From: UBA1413 sp037447215 | GTDB taxonomy: Bacteria; Bacteroidota; Bacteroidia; Bacteroidales; Prolixibacteraceae | Assembly: GCA_037447215.1 (NCBI GenBank) | Contig: JBBIHB010000012.1 | Coordinates: 1 to 64,000 of the forward strand | DNA length: 64,000 nucleotides | Direction of reading: 5' to 3' | Part shown: positions 8,789-17,657 of the stretch, one piece after another | Layout: each line of letters opens with the position of its first letter | How positions within the stretch are numbered: the stretch's first letter is position 1 | Notes under the pieces: model-generated | Seen by the model: the letters and a program-made list of their open reading frames with translations, nothing else | Told to the model about the DNA's origin: nothing | The model's database searches: none | Position numbers and translations under genes: made by a program

Positions 8789-9781
8789 TTAAACCTTATT
8801 TAAAATTGCCCATATCTGGTCTTTCAGTTTCATGATGTTGTAACCGGTAACCGATGAGAAAAACAGGTGGGGAATGTCATTCAATTCCAGACAGATTTCT
8901 TTCATCAACTCTTCGTCGAGCATATCGGCCTTGCTGATAGCGAGAAAACGCTCTTTATCAAGAAGTTCTGGGTTGTATTTTTCGAGTTCGTTAAGTAGTA
9001 TCTGATATTCTCTTCGATAGTCTTTGGCATCTGATGGAATTAAAAATAGCAACATTGAATTCCGTTCGATGTGCCTGAGGAACCGCAGCCCAAGGCCTTT
9101 ACCGAGATGGGCACCCTCAATTATTCCGGGAATATCGGCCATTACAAAAGATTGCCGGTCACGATAACTCACAATACCAAGGTTTGGAACAAGTGTGGTA
9201 AAAGGATATTCTCCTATTTCGGGCTTTGCTGCCGAAACAGTTGCCAGCAATGTTGATTTTCCTGCATTTGGAAATCCAACTAAGCCTACATCAGCAAGAA
9301 CTTTCAATTCAAGGATGACCCAGCCTTCGACGCCAGGTTCTCCTGGCTGTGCATAGCGAGGCGTTTGATTGGTTGCCGACTTGAAATGGGTATTGCCAAG
9401 TCCTCCTCTACCACCCTGCATCAGGATTCTGGTTTCCTGATCCTGGGTGATTTCCATAAGAAATTCGCCCGATTCTGCATCGCGTACAACAGTGCCGAGG
9501 GGTACTTCAATAATCTTATCGTCACCAGTTGCCCCAAAACTGCATTGTTTCCCACCTGACTCACCATGGCCGGCCTTTATATGCCTTTTGTACTTGAGGT
9601 GAAGCAGTGTCCACATTTGCGAATTACCTTTGAGGATTACATGTCCACCTCTTCCGCCATCGCCCCCGTCTGGACCTCCTTTAGGGACAAATTTCTCGCG
9701 GCGAAGGTGCGCTGAGCCGGCACCACCATTGCCCGACTGGCAAAAAATTTTCACATAATCAACAAAGTTGCTTTCCGCCAT
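8789..9781 (-). CDS. obg: GTPase Obg
   Basis: The 330-residue ribosome-assembly GTPase has the glycine-rich Obg fold (1-158, with repeated GGxGG motifs) and the G domain: VGFPNAGKSTLLATVS (G1), MADIPGIIEGAHLGKGLG (G3), ISKADM (G4 in place of NKxD) and FSSVTGYN (G5). It lacks the C-terminal OCT domain, as usual for this phylum. It binds the 50S subunit and links ribosome maturation to growth state. It is followed directly by the PAP2 gene and preceded by adk, 57 bases away, on the same strand. Confidence 0.96.
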   Translation of the reverse strand: MAESNFVDYVKIFCQSGNGGAGSAHLRREKFVPKGGPDGGDGGRGGHVILKGNSQMWTLLHLKYKRHIKAGHGESGGKQCSFGATGDDKIIEVPLGTVVRDAESGEFLMEITQDQETRILMQGGRGGLGNTHFKSATNQTPRYAQPGEPGVEGWVILELKVLADVGLVGFPNAGKSTLLATVSAAKPEIGEYPFTTLVPNLGIVSYRDRQSFVMADIPGIIEGAHLGKGLGLRFLRHIERNSMLLFLIPSDAKDYRREYQILLNELEKYNPELLDKERFLAISKADMLDEELMKEICLELNDIPHLFFSSVTGYNIMKLKDQIWAILNKV

Positions 9782-9838
9782 ATTAGATGAAATTCTATTG
9801 TAGTTTAAATGTGGCCTTATGCTTTAAGTCCGATAGGA

Positions 9839-10411
9839 TTACAGATTATCCACTGTTGCTTTTAGCCGGTTAGCAATATCGGCAATACTTCCCATTCCGT
9901 TGATACTGAAATGTTTTCCCTGTCCACCAAAATATTCTACTAGGGGAGCGGTTTTTTCCTGGTAAACATTAATGCGGTTTTTAATAATGTCCAGATCCTG
10001 GTCATCGGGCCTGCCCGAAACTTGTCCCCTTTTCATCAATCGGTCAATTAATTCCTGCTCTTCAACTTCGAGCGAAAGCATTCCGGAAATTGGAGTATTG
10101 TTAAAGTTAAGAAGATCATCGAGTACTTTGGCCTGTGCAACAGTGCGCGGAAATCCGTCGAAGATGAATCCTTTGGCATTTGGGTTTGCTTCAAGTTTGT
10201 TTTTTATCATTCCTATTACTACTTCATCGGGGACCAATTCACCTTTTTCCATATAGCTTTTGGCTTCGAGTCCAAGGGTGGATTGAGCAGCAATTTCACT
10301 CCTTAATAGATCACCGGTTGAAAGATGGATTAATTGATAATTATTGATGAGGAACTCGGCCTGGGTTCCTTTTCCTGCTCCGGGTGGGCCGAACAATACT
10401 AAATTAAGCAT
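9839..10411 (-). CDS. adk: Adenylate kinase
   Basis: The 190-residue protein interconverts ATP + AMP and 2 ADP. The P-loop GPPGAGKGTQ (8-17), HLSTGDLLRSEIA, DGFPRTVAQAK and RLMKRGQVSGRPDD are visible. The LID is the short type, without zinc cysteines. It lies between hpt (21 bases away) and obg on the same strand, a purine/nucleotide block. Confidence 0.95.
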   Translation of the reverse strand: MLNLVLFGPPGAGKGTQAEFLINNYQLIHLSTGDLLRSEIAAQSTLGLEAKSYMEKGELVPDEVVIGMIKNKLEANPNAKGFIFDGFPRTVAQAKVLDDLLNFNNTPISGMLSLEVEEQELIDRLMKRGQVSGRPDDQDLDIIKNRINVYQEKTAPLVEYFGGQGKHFSINGMGSIADIANRLKATVDNL

Positions 10412-10432
10412 GATTTTTCAGTTATATAAAGT

Positions 10433-10975
10433 TTATTGAACAATCGAATAAATATCTATCAGATTTCTGCCTTGTCCATCGTAGTCGAGGCCATATCCAA
10501 CAATAAAATCATTTGGGATTTCGAGACCCACATAATCAAGTTTAACTTTTTTGACCATAGCTTCGGGTTTCGAAAGTAATGTGGCTATTTTTACTTCCCT
10601 TGGTTTGAGAATGGCAAGCTGTGCCAAAATTTCTTCAATGGTGTTTCCTGAATCGACAATATCTTCAATTACAACCACGGTCCTTCCCTCAATTGCTTCA
10701 CTTAAACCGATAAGCTGGCGGATTGTCCCCGAAGAATGTATTCCATGATAGGAAGCCATTTTTACAAAAGTAATTTCTACCTCTGGTATTTCAATGCGTT
10801 TAAAAAGGTCGGCAGCAAACATAAACGCACCATTGAGTACACACACAAACAGTGGCCCCCTTTCTTCGAGGTCTTTATTGATTTCCTGAGCCATTTTTTC
10901 GATAACCGACTTGATTTTCTCATAGGGAATGTAGAGTTGAAACTCTTTATCAAGCAATTTTATTTTTTTCATCAT
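10433..10975 (-). CDS. hpt: Hypoxanthine phosphoribosyltransferase
   Basis: The 180-residue product salvages hypoxanthine/guanine with PRPP. The PRPP-binding motif is VVVIEDIVDSGNT, near residues 95-107; LFVCVLNGAFMFAADL and the C-terminal FIVGYGLDYDGQGRNL also fit the family. The frame stays open upstream to 11548, but that stretch is the antisense of purE; the family start is the pair of ATGs at 10975/10972 (MMKKIKLLDKEF). It is transcribed away from the purE pseudogene, 112 bases apart. Confidence 0.93.
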   Translation of the reverse strand: MMKKIKLLDKEFQLYIPYEKIKSVIEKMAQEINKDLEERGPLFVCVLNGAFMFAADLFKRIEIPEVEITFVKMASYHGIHSSGTIRQLIGLSEAIEGRTVVVIEDIVDSGNTIEEILAQLAILKPREVKIATLLSKPEAMVKKVKLDYVGLEIPNDFIVGYGLDYDGQGRNLIDIYSIVQ

Positions 10976-11087
10976 TTTCAGGATTAAAGTGTAAAATGCT
11001 CTATGAAATAAGCGAAATAGCTGTATTTTAGCCATTGGAAACACAAAGAAACAAAACAATTTACACACTTTAAAATTATTTTGCAGT

Positions 11088-11570
11088 ATGACACCTAAAG
11101 TTAGCATTATAATAGGCAGTTCATCTGATCTTGGAAGGATAGAAGCCACCACAAAAGTTTTTGATGAGTTTGAAATACCATTTGAAATAAATGCCCTTTC
11201 TGCCCATAGAACACTTGGTGTGGTCGAGAAATTTGCACGGTCGGCAAAATACTGGGGGATAAAAGTAATAATTGCTGCAACTGTTTTGGCAGCCCATTTG
11301 CCGGGTGTTGCTACTGCAATGGCCCCATTGCAGTTGATTGGGGTTCCTGTAAATCGAGTTTCGATTGCCTCAATACCATGGTTTCCATCGAACAGATGCC
11401 TCCCGGGATACCTGTGGCAAACGTCGCGGTAATCGTCGCGTTGAATGCTGCTCGCCTGGCGGTTCAGAACATGGCCTACGGCCATGAAGCCCTTGTTGAG
11501 AAATTTGTTGTTAATTAGGAAAACCTTGGAAGCAAAATTGAAAGGCAAATCAGGGCCTGTTGGAAATTAA
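11088..11570 (+). pseudogene. purE: purE (N5-carboxyaminoimidazole ribonucleotide mutase), frameshifted
   Basis: Translation begins as PurE (VSIIIGSSSDLGR, FEINALSAHRT, AAHLPGV, LIGVPV), but the frame is lost near 11347-11363. The next frame reads FDCLNTMVSIEQMPPGIPVA and continues to a TAG at 11516. A second shift near 11510 returns to the first frame, which ends at TAA 11568. The whole span is 483 bases, exactly a 160-residue PurE, so the two indels compensate. Conserved residues are also lost: AGG/AGM before AAHLPG is TVL, and VAVNGALNAA has become VAVIVALNAA. The protein would carry no activity; a working copy may exist elsewhere. Confidence 0.85.
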
Positions 11571-11624
11571 ATTCAGGTATAAACCAATTAAGAATTCAAT
11601 ACATTTCATCCAAAATTTTCAACC

Positions 11625-12443
11625 TTGTACCCAAAACAAATAAGGCATCTGGTATTGCTTCTGGTGGTAATGCTTATGGCAGTAGCATTTGAAAACCGCT
11701 CTACCGGGGCAAGGTCTATTGGAATGGCCGGAACGGGAGTTGCCCTGATCGGAGCTGAAAGTATTTTTTTGAACCAGGCTGCCATGGCAAAGGTCAGCGG
11801 TTTGACGTTTCTCACCGTTTACGAATCGAAGTTTTTCCTAAAAGAGTTTTCTTTTGAAGCTATCGGGGCAATAGTTCCATCTTCATTAGGCAGTTTTGGG
11901 CTCAGCTATTCTCGTTTTGGAAAGGTTTTATATAGGGAGAATAAAGCAGGGATTGCCTATTCGCGTAGATTTTCCGATTTCTTATCGGCAGGTGTTCAGT
12001 TCAGCTATCTCTCGAATGTCCTGCCCGAAAATCGTGATCCTTTCTATTCCGTAACATTTGAAGGGGGATTGCTTTTAAGCATATCCGATAGATTATCGGG
12101 GGCTGTTCATTTTTTTAATCCGTTTGGATCAACTATTAATACCCCTAACGGCAAAATAAAAATTCCCTGGGCTTTTCGTATTGGAGAGGCATGGAAAGTA
12201 AGCCCTCAACTGTTGTGGTGCGTTGAAGCAGAAAAAAAGCAACAAACCAATTGGGTCATTCGAACCGGTTTGGAGTACTATCCGGTCGAAACTGTGGCTT
12301 TTAGGATAGGTGCATCAGGTAATCCATTTCGCCCGACTGGCGGTATGGGCTTCCATTTCCGAAAATTTGTTTTCGATATCGGCTTTAGCTACCATGGAAA
12401 TCTAGGTTATTCACCAACTGCTGGAATAAGTTATTCGTTATGA
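11625..12443 (+). CDS. Outer-membrane beta-barrel protein, PorV/FadL-like
   Basis: The 272-residue protein starts at TTG 11625 because this gives a proper signal peptide (two Lys/Arg, then LVLLLVVMLMAVAF); the first in-frame ATG (11670) would cut it. The mature N-terminus GARSIGMAGTGVALIGAESIFLNQA is typical of the PorV/UPF0164/FadL-like barrels of Bacteroidota, and the rest alternates short amphipathic strands ending in an aromatic/Leu residue. It is probably a 12-14 strand outer-membrane protein. Its stop overlaps the start of the next gene (ATGA), so the two are translationally coupled. PorV of T9SS is one member of this superfamily, but specific function is unknown. Confidence 0.7.
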   Translation: MYPKQIRHLVLLLVVMLMAVAFENRSTGARSIGMAGTGVALIGAESIFLNQAAMAKVSGLTFLTVYESKFFLKEFSFEAIGAIVPSSLGSFGLSYSRFGKVLYRENKAGIAYSRRFSDFLSAGVQFSYLSNVLPENRDPFYSVTFEGGLLLSISDRLSGAVHFFNPFGSTINTPNGKIKIPWAFRIGEAWKVSPQLLWCVEAEKKQQTNWVIRTGLEYYPVETVAFRIGASGNPFRPTGGMGFHFRKFVFDIGFSYHGNLGYSPTAGISYSL

Positions 12444-14488
12444 ATATATCACATCTTTCAATATTGATTATAGTATTGGCAATATTGTCATTAAAGATTG
12501 TGATTGCCCAGGAACCCACAAGGCGTTATACAACATTCGAAAGCCTGATTGAAGCCCTTACCGAAGATATGGAAGAAGAATCCGATATGACAGTTTGGCT
12601 CGAAGAATTACAAGTATTATATGAAAATCCGATAAACCTGAACAGTGCCAAAATGGATGATCTGATCAAAATTCCTTTTCTGAATGAAATTCTGGCTCAG
12701 AATATCATTGATTATCGAACCCGGACCGGTCAGTTTTTTTCGGTTTTCGAATTGGCTTCCATTGAAAACATCGGGAGAGAATTGGCTGAAAAAATATCAT
12801 TTTTTGTTACTACCGAAACAACTCTCCCTTTTGAATCAGTCGCGAAATCATTTAAACGCCGGGCACAGCATCAGTTGTTGGTTAAAGGATGGCAAACATT
12901 TCCGCTTCAGGCTGGTTACTTGGAGGGTAACGAAAAACTTCCTGCCTACCAGGGTGGGCCACAAAAACTTTATGCAAGGTACCTGGTTCAGCGGGGCAAT
13001 AACTTTCAGTCTGGAATAACTGGAGACCGTGATCCGGGCGAAGAATTTTTTAAAGGTTCCAATCCTTATGGTTTTGATTTTTATTCTGCTCATTTCAAGT
13101 TTCGCATAAATGATTTGCTGCCACAGGTTTTGGTCGGTGATTTTGTAGTACGAGCAGGCCAAGGACTGGTGGTTTGGCAGGGATTTTCTATGGGAAAAAC
13201 AGCCGAGGTTCTGCAGGTTTCGAAAACAATGAGCCAAATCAGGCCGTATACTTCTACCGACGAGAATTTCTTTTTCAGGGGAATTGCCACCTCTCTGCGG
13301 AAAAGAGATTTTCAAAGCCATTTTTTTGTTTCGCACAAGAAATCAGACGGGAACATTGTGGTTTCAGGCGATGGCCTTACCACTTTTTCGAGCCTGCAAA
13401 CCTCAGGATATCATCGCACATTATCTGAAATCGAGGATAAGAAAAGTTTAGGGCACTCAGTTGCAGGCGCTATATTTAACCAAACATTCAACCAGTTACG
13501 ATTGGGTATTAACGTGTTATATGAGCGCTTTCAATACCCTTTTCTAAGAGGGAATCAACTCTATCAGCAATTTCTTTTCAGTGGGCAGGATAATTATAAT
13601 GTCTCTCTGGATTATCGCTTTGTTACCGGAAAATATCAATTCTACGGTGAAGCTGCTTTTTCAAAATCGAAAGGATACTCTTATCTACAGGGTCTTGATG
13701 CCCGTTTGCACGATCAGTTTAATCTGGCATTGGTATTCAGGCATTTCGAAAAAGATTACCATGCAACCTGGGCAAATTCATTTGGCGAAAACAGCAGGGC
13801 AATCAACGAAACCGGGTTATATGCCGGTTTCAAAGTTTACCCGGCTCCCAGATTGATTATTTCGGGGTATGGTGATTGGTTTTCGTCGCCCTGGTTGAAT
13901 TATTCAACAACAGGCCCCGCACACGGATACGAGTATATGTTGCAGATCGATTACAGGCATTCCCGAAGGTTTACAGCATATATCAGGTTGAGATATAAGT
14001 CGAAACCAGACAAAATTAAGTCTGAAAACCTTTATGTTGACGAGGTTGGAAACAGGACTAACCTTAGGGCACATTTCCGGTACCAGTTTTCAGGTCAATT
14101 TTCAATAAGGACAAGAGTGGAGTATGTTTGGTATGAGTATATGAATAATGAACGTGGGATATTGCTTTTCCAGGATGTCGAATGGACACCCGAAAGGCCA
14201 AACTTATCGGCAACTGCCCGTTTGGCTTGGTTCAAAACTGACAGCTACAGCTCACGGATTTATGCATATGAGAATGATCTGTTGTACAATTTTTCAACTT
14301 TATCGTTTTTCGGAAGAGGAATCCGTACCTACTTCAATTTAAGGTACAATATTTCAAACGGTTGGGATGCATGGTTGAAAATTGCTCAAACCCTTTATTC
14401 CGACAGGGAAGTAATCAGTTCGGGCAATAGTAAGATTGACGGAAACAGGAAAACTGAATTTAAAATTCAGCTCAGGTATCGCTTTTAA
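12440..14488 (+). CDS. Helix-hairpin-helix protein with C-terminal outer-membrane beta-barrel
   Basis: The 682-residue protein has a signal peptide (hydrophobic 5-23, cleavage near Ala-Gln), then a ComEA-like helix-hairpin-helix pair (about 70-130: NLNSAKMDDLIKIPFLNEIL, IIDYRTRTGQFFSVFELASI, ENIGRELAEKISFFV). The remaining roughly 500 residues consist of beta-strand-like segments rich in Tyr/Phe/Arg and end in LRYRF, a typical barrel terminus. The HhH part usually contacts DNA without sequence specificity; the barrel anchors it to the outer membrane. The coupled upstream gene is a second barrel. A role in DNA binding or uptake at the surface is inference only. Confidence 0.75.
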   Translation: MNISHLSILIIVLAILSLKIVIAQEPTRRYTTFESLIEALTEDMEEESDMTVWLEELQVLYENPINLNSAKMDDLIKIPFLNEILAQNIIDYRTRTGQFFSVFELASIENIGRELAEKISFFVTTETTLPFESVAKSFKRRAQHQLLVKGWQTFPLQAGYLEGNEKLPAYQGGPQKLYARYLVQRGNNFQSGITGDRDPGEEFFKGSNPYGFDFYSAHFKFRINDLLPQVLVGDFVVRAGQGLVVWQGFSMGKTAEVLQVSKTMSQIRPYTSTDENFFFRGIATSLRKRDFQSHFFVSHKKSDGNIVVSGDGLTTFSSLQTSGYHRTLSEIEDKKSLGHSVAGAIFNQTFNQLRLGINVLYERFQYPFLRGNQLYQQFLFSGQDNYNVSLDYRFVTGKYQFYGEAAFSKSKGYSYLQGLDARLHDQFNLALVFRHFEKDYHATWANSFGENSRAINETGLYAGFKVYPAPRLIISGYGDWFSSPWLNYSTTGPAHGYEYMLQIDYRHSRRFTAYIRLRYKSKPDKIKSENLYVDEVGNRTNLRAHFRYQFSGQFSIRTRVEYVWYEYMNNERGILLFQDVEWTPERPNLSATARLAWFKTDSYSSRIYAYENDLLYNFSTLSFFGRGIRTYFNLRYNISNGWDAWLKIAQTLYSDREVISSGNSKIDGNRKTEFKIQLRYRF

Positions 14489-14526
14489 CGGGTTATTTTG
14501 TTACTTTGCATCGCTAAAAATAAAAA

Positions 14527-15678
14527 ATGATGCAGATAAGTGAGTTTGACGATATCCGACCCTATAACAACGATGAAATTGCTGAAAAGATTAATATAGT
14601 ACTAAATGATCCGGTTTTCGATGAGGTATTGGCGTATTTATACAAAACACCAAAGGTGATCGAAAAAACAAGGAGGCAACTCCTTAAAATTACTACGGTC
14701 GAACAGCTTCAAGCCACATTTGTAAAGCACCTTGTTGAACTGATAGTGCATTCAACCACAAAGGGGCTTACTTGCAGCGGGCTTGAGCATTTGGATAAGT
14801 CGAAAGCTTACCTGTTTATTTCAAACCATAGGGATATCATCCTCGATGCCGCATTTCTCAATTACCTTATTCACACCAATGGGATGAACACAACCCAGAT
14901 TGCCATTGGCGACAACCTGTTGATTTATGATTGGATAATCCATGCTGTAAAACTGAATCGCGCTTTTGTGGTTAAACGGAATATTGGGAGCAGAGAACTA
15001 TTTGAAGCATCCAAAAAACTTTCATACTACATCAGGGGATCGATTGTTGAAAACAATACTTCGGTGTGGATAGCCCAACGCGAAGGGCGGACAAAAGATG
15101 GCGACGATAAAACCCAACTGGCTTTGCTCAAAATGCTGAACATGAGCAATGAAAAAAGCCTGGCTGAGGGTTTTGGCGAGTTAACTATAATTCCACTATC
15201 TATATCTTACGAAATTGAGCCATGTGGTATCTGCAAGGTCGAAGAACTGATTAAAAGGAAGTTGGGTAGTTATGAAAAAACAAAAGAAGACGATCTGAAA
15301 AATATGGAACAAGGCATTTTCAAACCAAAGGGGAGAGTGCATTTTTCATTTGGAAGGCCTATCCTAAGTAGTTTTCTTCAGAATAATAACCACCTGTCAG
15401 CCAATGAGTTTATTCAGGAGCTAGCCATTCGTATCGATCACCGTATCCATCAGTATTATAAACTTTGGCCATACAATTATGTAGCTTATGAACTTATGTA
15501 CGGAGCAGGCGAGTTTGTGGATCAATATTCAGCTACCGATATGGCAGAGTTCAAAAAAATGATCGAAGAAGTAAAGGAAGCTATAAGCAATAATCAAGAA
15601 GAGGCTGCCCGGAAGTTTATTAAGATGTATGCCCGGCCGGTTGAGAATTCAATTATTGCTGCTGAAGTATTCAGATAA
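14527..15678 (+). CDS. Glycerol-3-phosphate/1-acylglycerol-3-phosphate acyltransferase-like protein
   Basis: The 383-residue protein belongs to the PlsC-type acyltransferase superfamily: the catalytic HX4D is in SNHRDIILDAAF near residue 100, and the second block AQREGRTKDGDDKTQ (near 183) resembles the GPAT/PlsB EGxRT motif more than PlsC FPEGTRS. It probably acylates a glycerol phosphate lipid precursor at the inner membrane. A sequence TTACTTTG (14501-14508) resembles the -7 element. The gene stands alone, converging with recJ. Confidence 0.8.
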   Translation: MMQISEFDDIRPYNNDEIAEKINIVLNDPVFDEVLAYLYKTPKVIEKTRRQLLKITTVEQLQATFVKHLVELIVHSTTKGLTCSGLEHLDKSKAYLFISNHRDIILDAAFLNYLIHTNGMNTTQIAIGDNLLIYDWIIHAVKLNRAFVVKRNIGSRELFEASKKLSYYIRGSIVENNTSVWIAQREGRTKDGDDKTQLALLKMLNMSNEKSLAEGFGELTIIPLSISYEIEPCGICKVEELIKRKLGSYEKTKEDDLKNMEQGIFKPKGRVHFSFGRPILSSFLQNNNHLSANEFIQELAIRIDHRIHQYYKLWPYNYVAYELMYGAGEFVDQYSATDMAEFKKMIEEVKEAISNNQEEAARKFIKMYARPVENSIIAAEVFR

Positions 15679-15692
15679 ACGCTGTTTTCAGG

Positions 15693-17414
15693 TCAGATAT
15701 CTTTCATTTTAATATCCCTGATATAAAGTTGAAGGTTAGTTTTCCCCTTGAATTCGTTTATGGCTATAGAATAGCAAATATCGAAAGGCATTCCCGACTT
15801 TATCAGGTGAAATTTGTCCGACATGTTGAATGCAATCCCTGCATACACTGCCGATGAATCATCGGGCTCAACCAGATATAACTTGATATGTTCTATATTT
15901 TTTCCAACAAGCCTGCTGGTTCCAGAATCGAGAACATCCTCTGTTACAAATACAGGCATCATATTGTGGGGTCCGAAAGGTTCAAATTGTTTGAGAATCC
16001 TGAAAAAACGAGGTGTTATTTCGTGTAGGGCAATTTTTGTATCCACGTCGATGGTCTGGATCTGAGGTTGCCCGGCCAGACTTCTTGACACAATTTCTTC
16101 AAAGCGTCTCGAAAACTCCGACACATTTTCGATCTTCATGGTGAGGCCAGCAGCATACATGTGTCCTCCGTATGATTCGAGCAGGTCACTGCATAAGCCG
16201 ATAGCTTCATACAAGTCAAAATCTTTCACCGAGCGGGCCGAACCGGTTGCCAAACCGTTTGATTCAGTCAATACTACTGTTGGCCGATAATAGAACTCGG
16301 TAAGCCGGGAGGCAACAATGCCTACTACCCCTTTATGCCAATCGCGGTTGTATATCACAGTACTATTCCTGTTTTTAAGCTCCGGATTATTTTCAATCAT
16401 ATCAAGAGCATCCTGAGTTATATCCCGATCTAGTGTTTTCCTGATTTCGTTGAATGAGTCGATTTCCCCACCCAAAGCATCGGAGCTGATTTCGTCAATT
16501 GATACCATAATCTGGACAGATTTTTTGCCGTGCTCAATACGGCCCGAAGCATTCAACCGTGGTCCGATTTTAAACACAATATCGCTTATGGTAATATCTT
16601 CGCCGGTTAATCCTGCATAGTTGATGATGGTTTGGAGCCCCATGCCAGGACTGGTATTAAGTTTTTTAAGTCCATAATAGGCAAGTACCCTGTTTTCTCC
16701 TGTAATGGGAACAATGTCGGAGGCAATACTTACCACCACCAAATCGAGCAGCGCAAAAAGCTTTTCGGGATCGATATTGTTTCGCAGAGTATAGGCCTGA
16801 AGCAGTTTAAAACCCACTCCACAGCCCGATAATTCTTTGTAAGGGTAATTACAATCGGGCCTTTTCGGATCAAGTACAGCAACTGCATCGGGAATCATGT
16901 TTCCCGGGTTGTGATGGTCACAAATGATAAATTCAACCCCTTTTTGTCTGGCCAAATGTATTTTTTCGACCGCTTTGATTCCACAATCGAGAACGATTAC
17001 AAGCGAAAAATGTTCTTCGGCAGCATACTCGATACTACGGGGCGATATTCCGTAACCTTCGGAATAACGGTCGGGGATGTAAAAGTCAATATTATGCAGG
17101 TAATCTTTCAAAAACAGGTACATCATAGCTACTGATGTAGTACCATCCACGTCGTAATCGCCATAAATAAGTACCTTTTCCTGGTTTTGTATGGCTGATT
17201 CAAGCCTTCCAACAGCTTTATCCATATCCTTCATCAGAAACGGATCGTGTAAATCTGTCAGGCGGGGACGAAAAAAAGTTTTTGCTTCGTTAAACGTTTT
17301 TATGCCCCGCTGAACCAGGAGATTCGCGATTACCATATTAACATTCAACGCTGCCGACAAGTGTTTTATATCATTAATATCGCCCTGAGGCTTCAGATTC
17401 CAGAGTTTATCCAT
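15693..17414 (-). CDS. recJ: Single-stranded-DNA-specific exonuclease RecJ
   Basis: The 573-residue 5'-3' exonuclease degrades ssDNA in recombination and mismatch repair. DHH-domain motifs are YGDYDVDGTTSVA (metal binding), VLDCGIKAV and CDHHNPGNMIPDA; the DHHA1 motif GGHMYAAGL follows at about 445, and an OB-like C-terminus completes the fold. The frame is open upstream to 17507, but ATG 17414 (MDKLWNL) is chosen because the family starts there and a TATCTTTG -7 element lies 42 bases upstream, inside the longer frame. Confidence 0.95.
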   Translation of the reverse strand: MDKLWNLKPQGDINDIKHLSAALNVNMVIANLLVQRGIKTFNEAKTFFRPRLTDLHDPFLMKDMDKAVGRLESAIQNQEKVLIYGDYDVDGTTSVAMMYLFLKDYLHNIDFYIPDRYSEGYGISPRSIEYAAEEHFSLVIVLDCGIKAVEKIHLARQKGVEFIICDHHNPGNMIPDAVAVLDPKRPDCNYPYKELSGCGVGFKLLQAYTLRNNIDPEKLFALLDLVVVSIASDIVPITGENRVLAYYGLKKLNTSPGMGLQTIINYAGLTGEDITISDIVFKIGPRLNASGRIEHGKKSVQIMVSIDEISSDALGGEIDSFNEIRKTLDRDITQDALDMIENNPELKNRNSTVIYNRDWHKGVVGIVASRLTEFYYRPTVVLTESNGLATGSARSVKDFDLYEAIGLCSDLLESYGGHMYAAGLTMKIENVSEFSRRFEEIVSRSLAGQPQIQTIDVDTKIALHEITPRFFRILKQFEPFGPHNMMPVFVTEDVLDSGTSRLVGKNIEHIKLYLVEPDDSSAVYAGIAFNMSDKFHLIKSGMPFDICYSIAINEFKGKTNLQLYIRDIKMKDI

Positions 17415-17455
17415 GCGTAACCTTTTCGTCTTTACCCTGCACTTATAGATTTTTG

Positions 17456-17463
17456 CAAAGATA
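17456..17463 (-). promoter_or_regulatory. -7 element TATCTTTG for recJ
   Basis: The minus strand has TATCTTTG, the commonest form of the Bacteroidota -7 element, with TTG 18 bases further upstream as a possible -33 half. It lies about 40 bases before ATG 17414 and supports that start. Confidence 0.55.
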
Positions 17464-17618
17464 TAAAATGCAAAATGATAACAATTATAAATGCATCTGT
17501 ACACCAAAAAGATTTTTTAAATTTCAGATAATGAATTAATTATATAATAACGGAAAGAGTATTCACCCAGATTCGTTAAGTATGAAAAATGTTAAATCCG
17601 GGAGGTAAATTCTTTTTC

Positions 17619-17626
17619 TATCTTTG
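17619..17626 (+). promoter_or_regulatory. -7 element TATCTTTG for lysS
   Basis: TATCTTTG followed by C matches TAnnTTTG and lies about 32 bases before the chosen lysS ATG (17658). The -33 region is weak. It falls inside the longer open frame from 17589, arguing against that upstream start. Confidence 0.55.
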
Positions 17627-17657
17627 CAAAGTTTTTTTTGTAAGTAATTATTTGAAC

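Noticed and set aside
10976..11548. Upstream extension of the hpt frame to a 371-codon ORF
   Set aside because: This part is the antisense of purE; hpt matches its family only from 10975 downstream.
12848..13336. A 162-codon frame antisense to the HhH/barrel gene
   Set aside because: No start context or family resemblance, while the sense frame is continuous and has a signal peptide and HhH motif.
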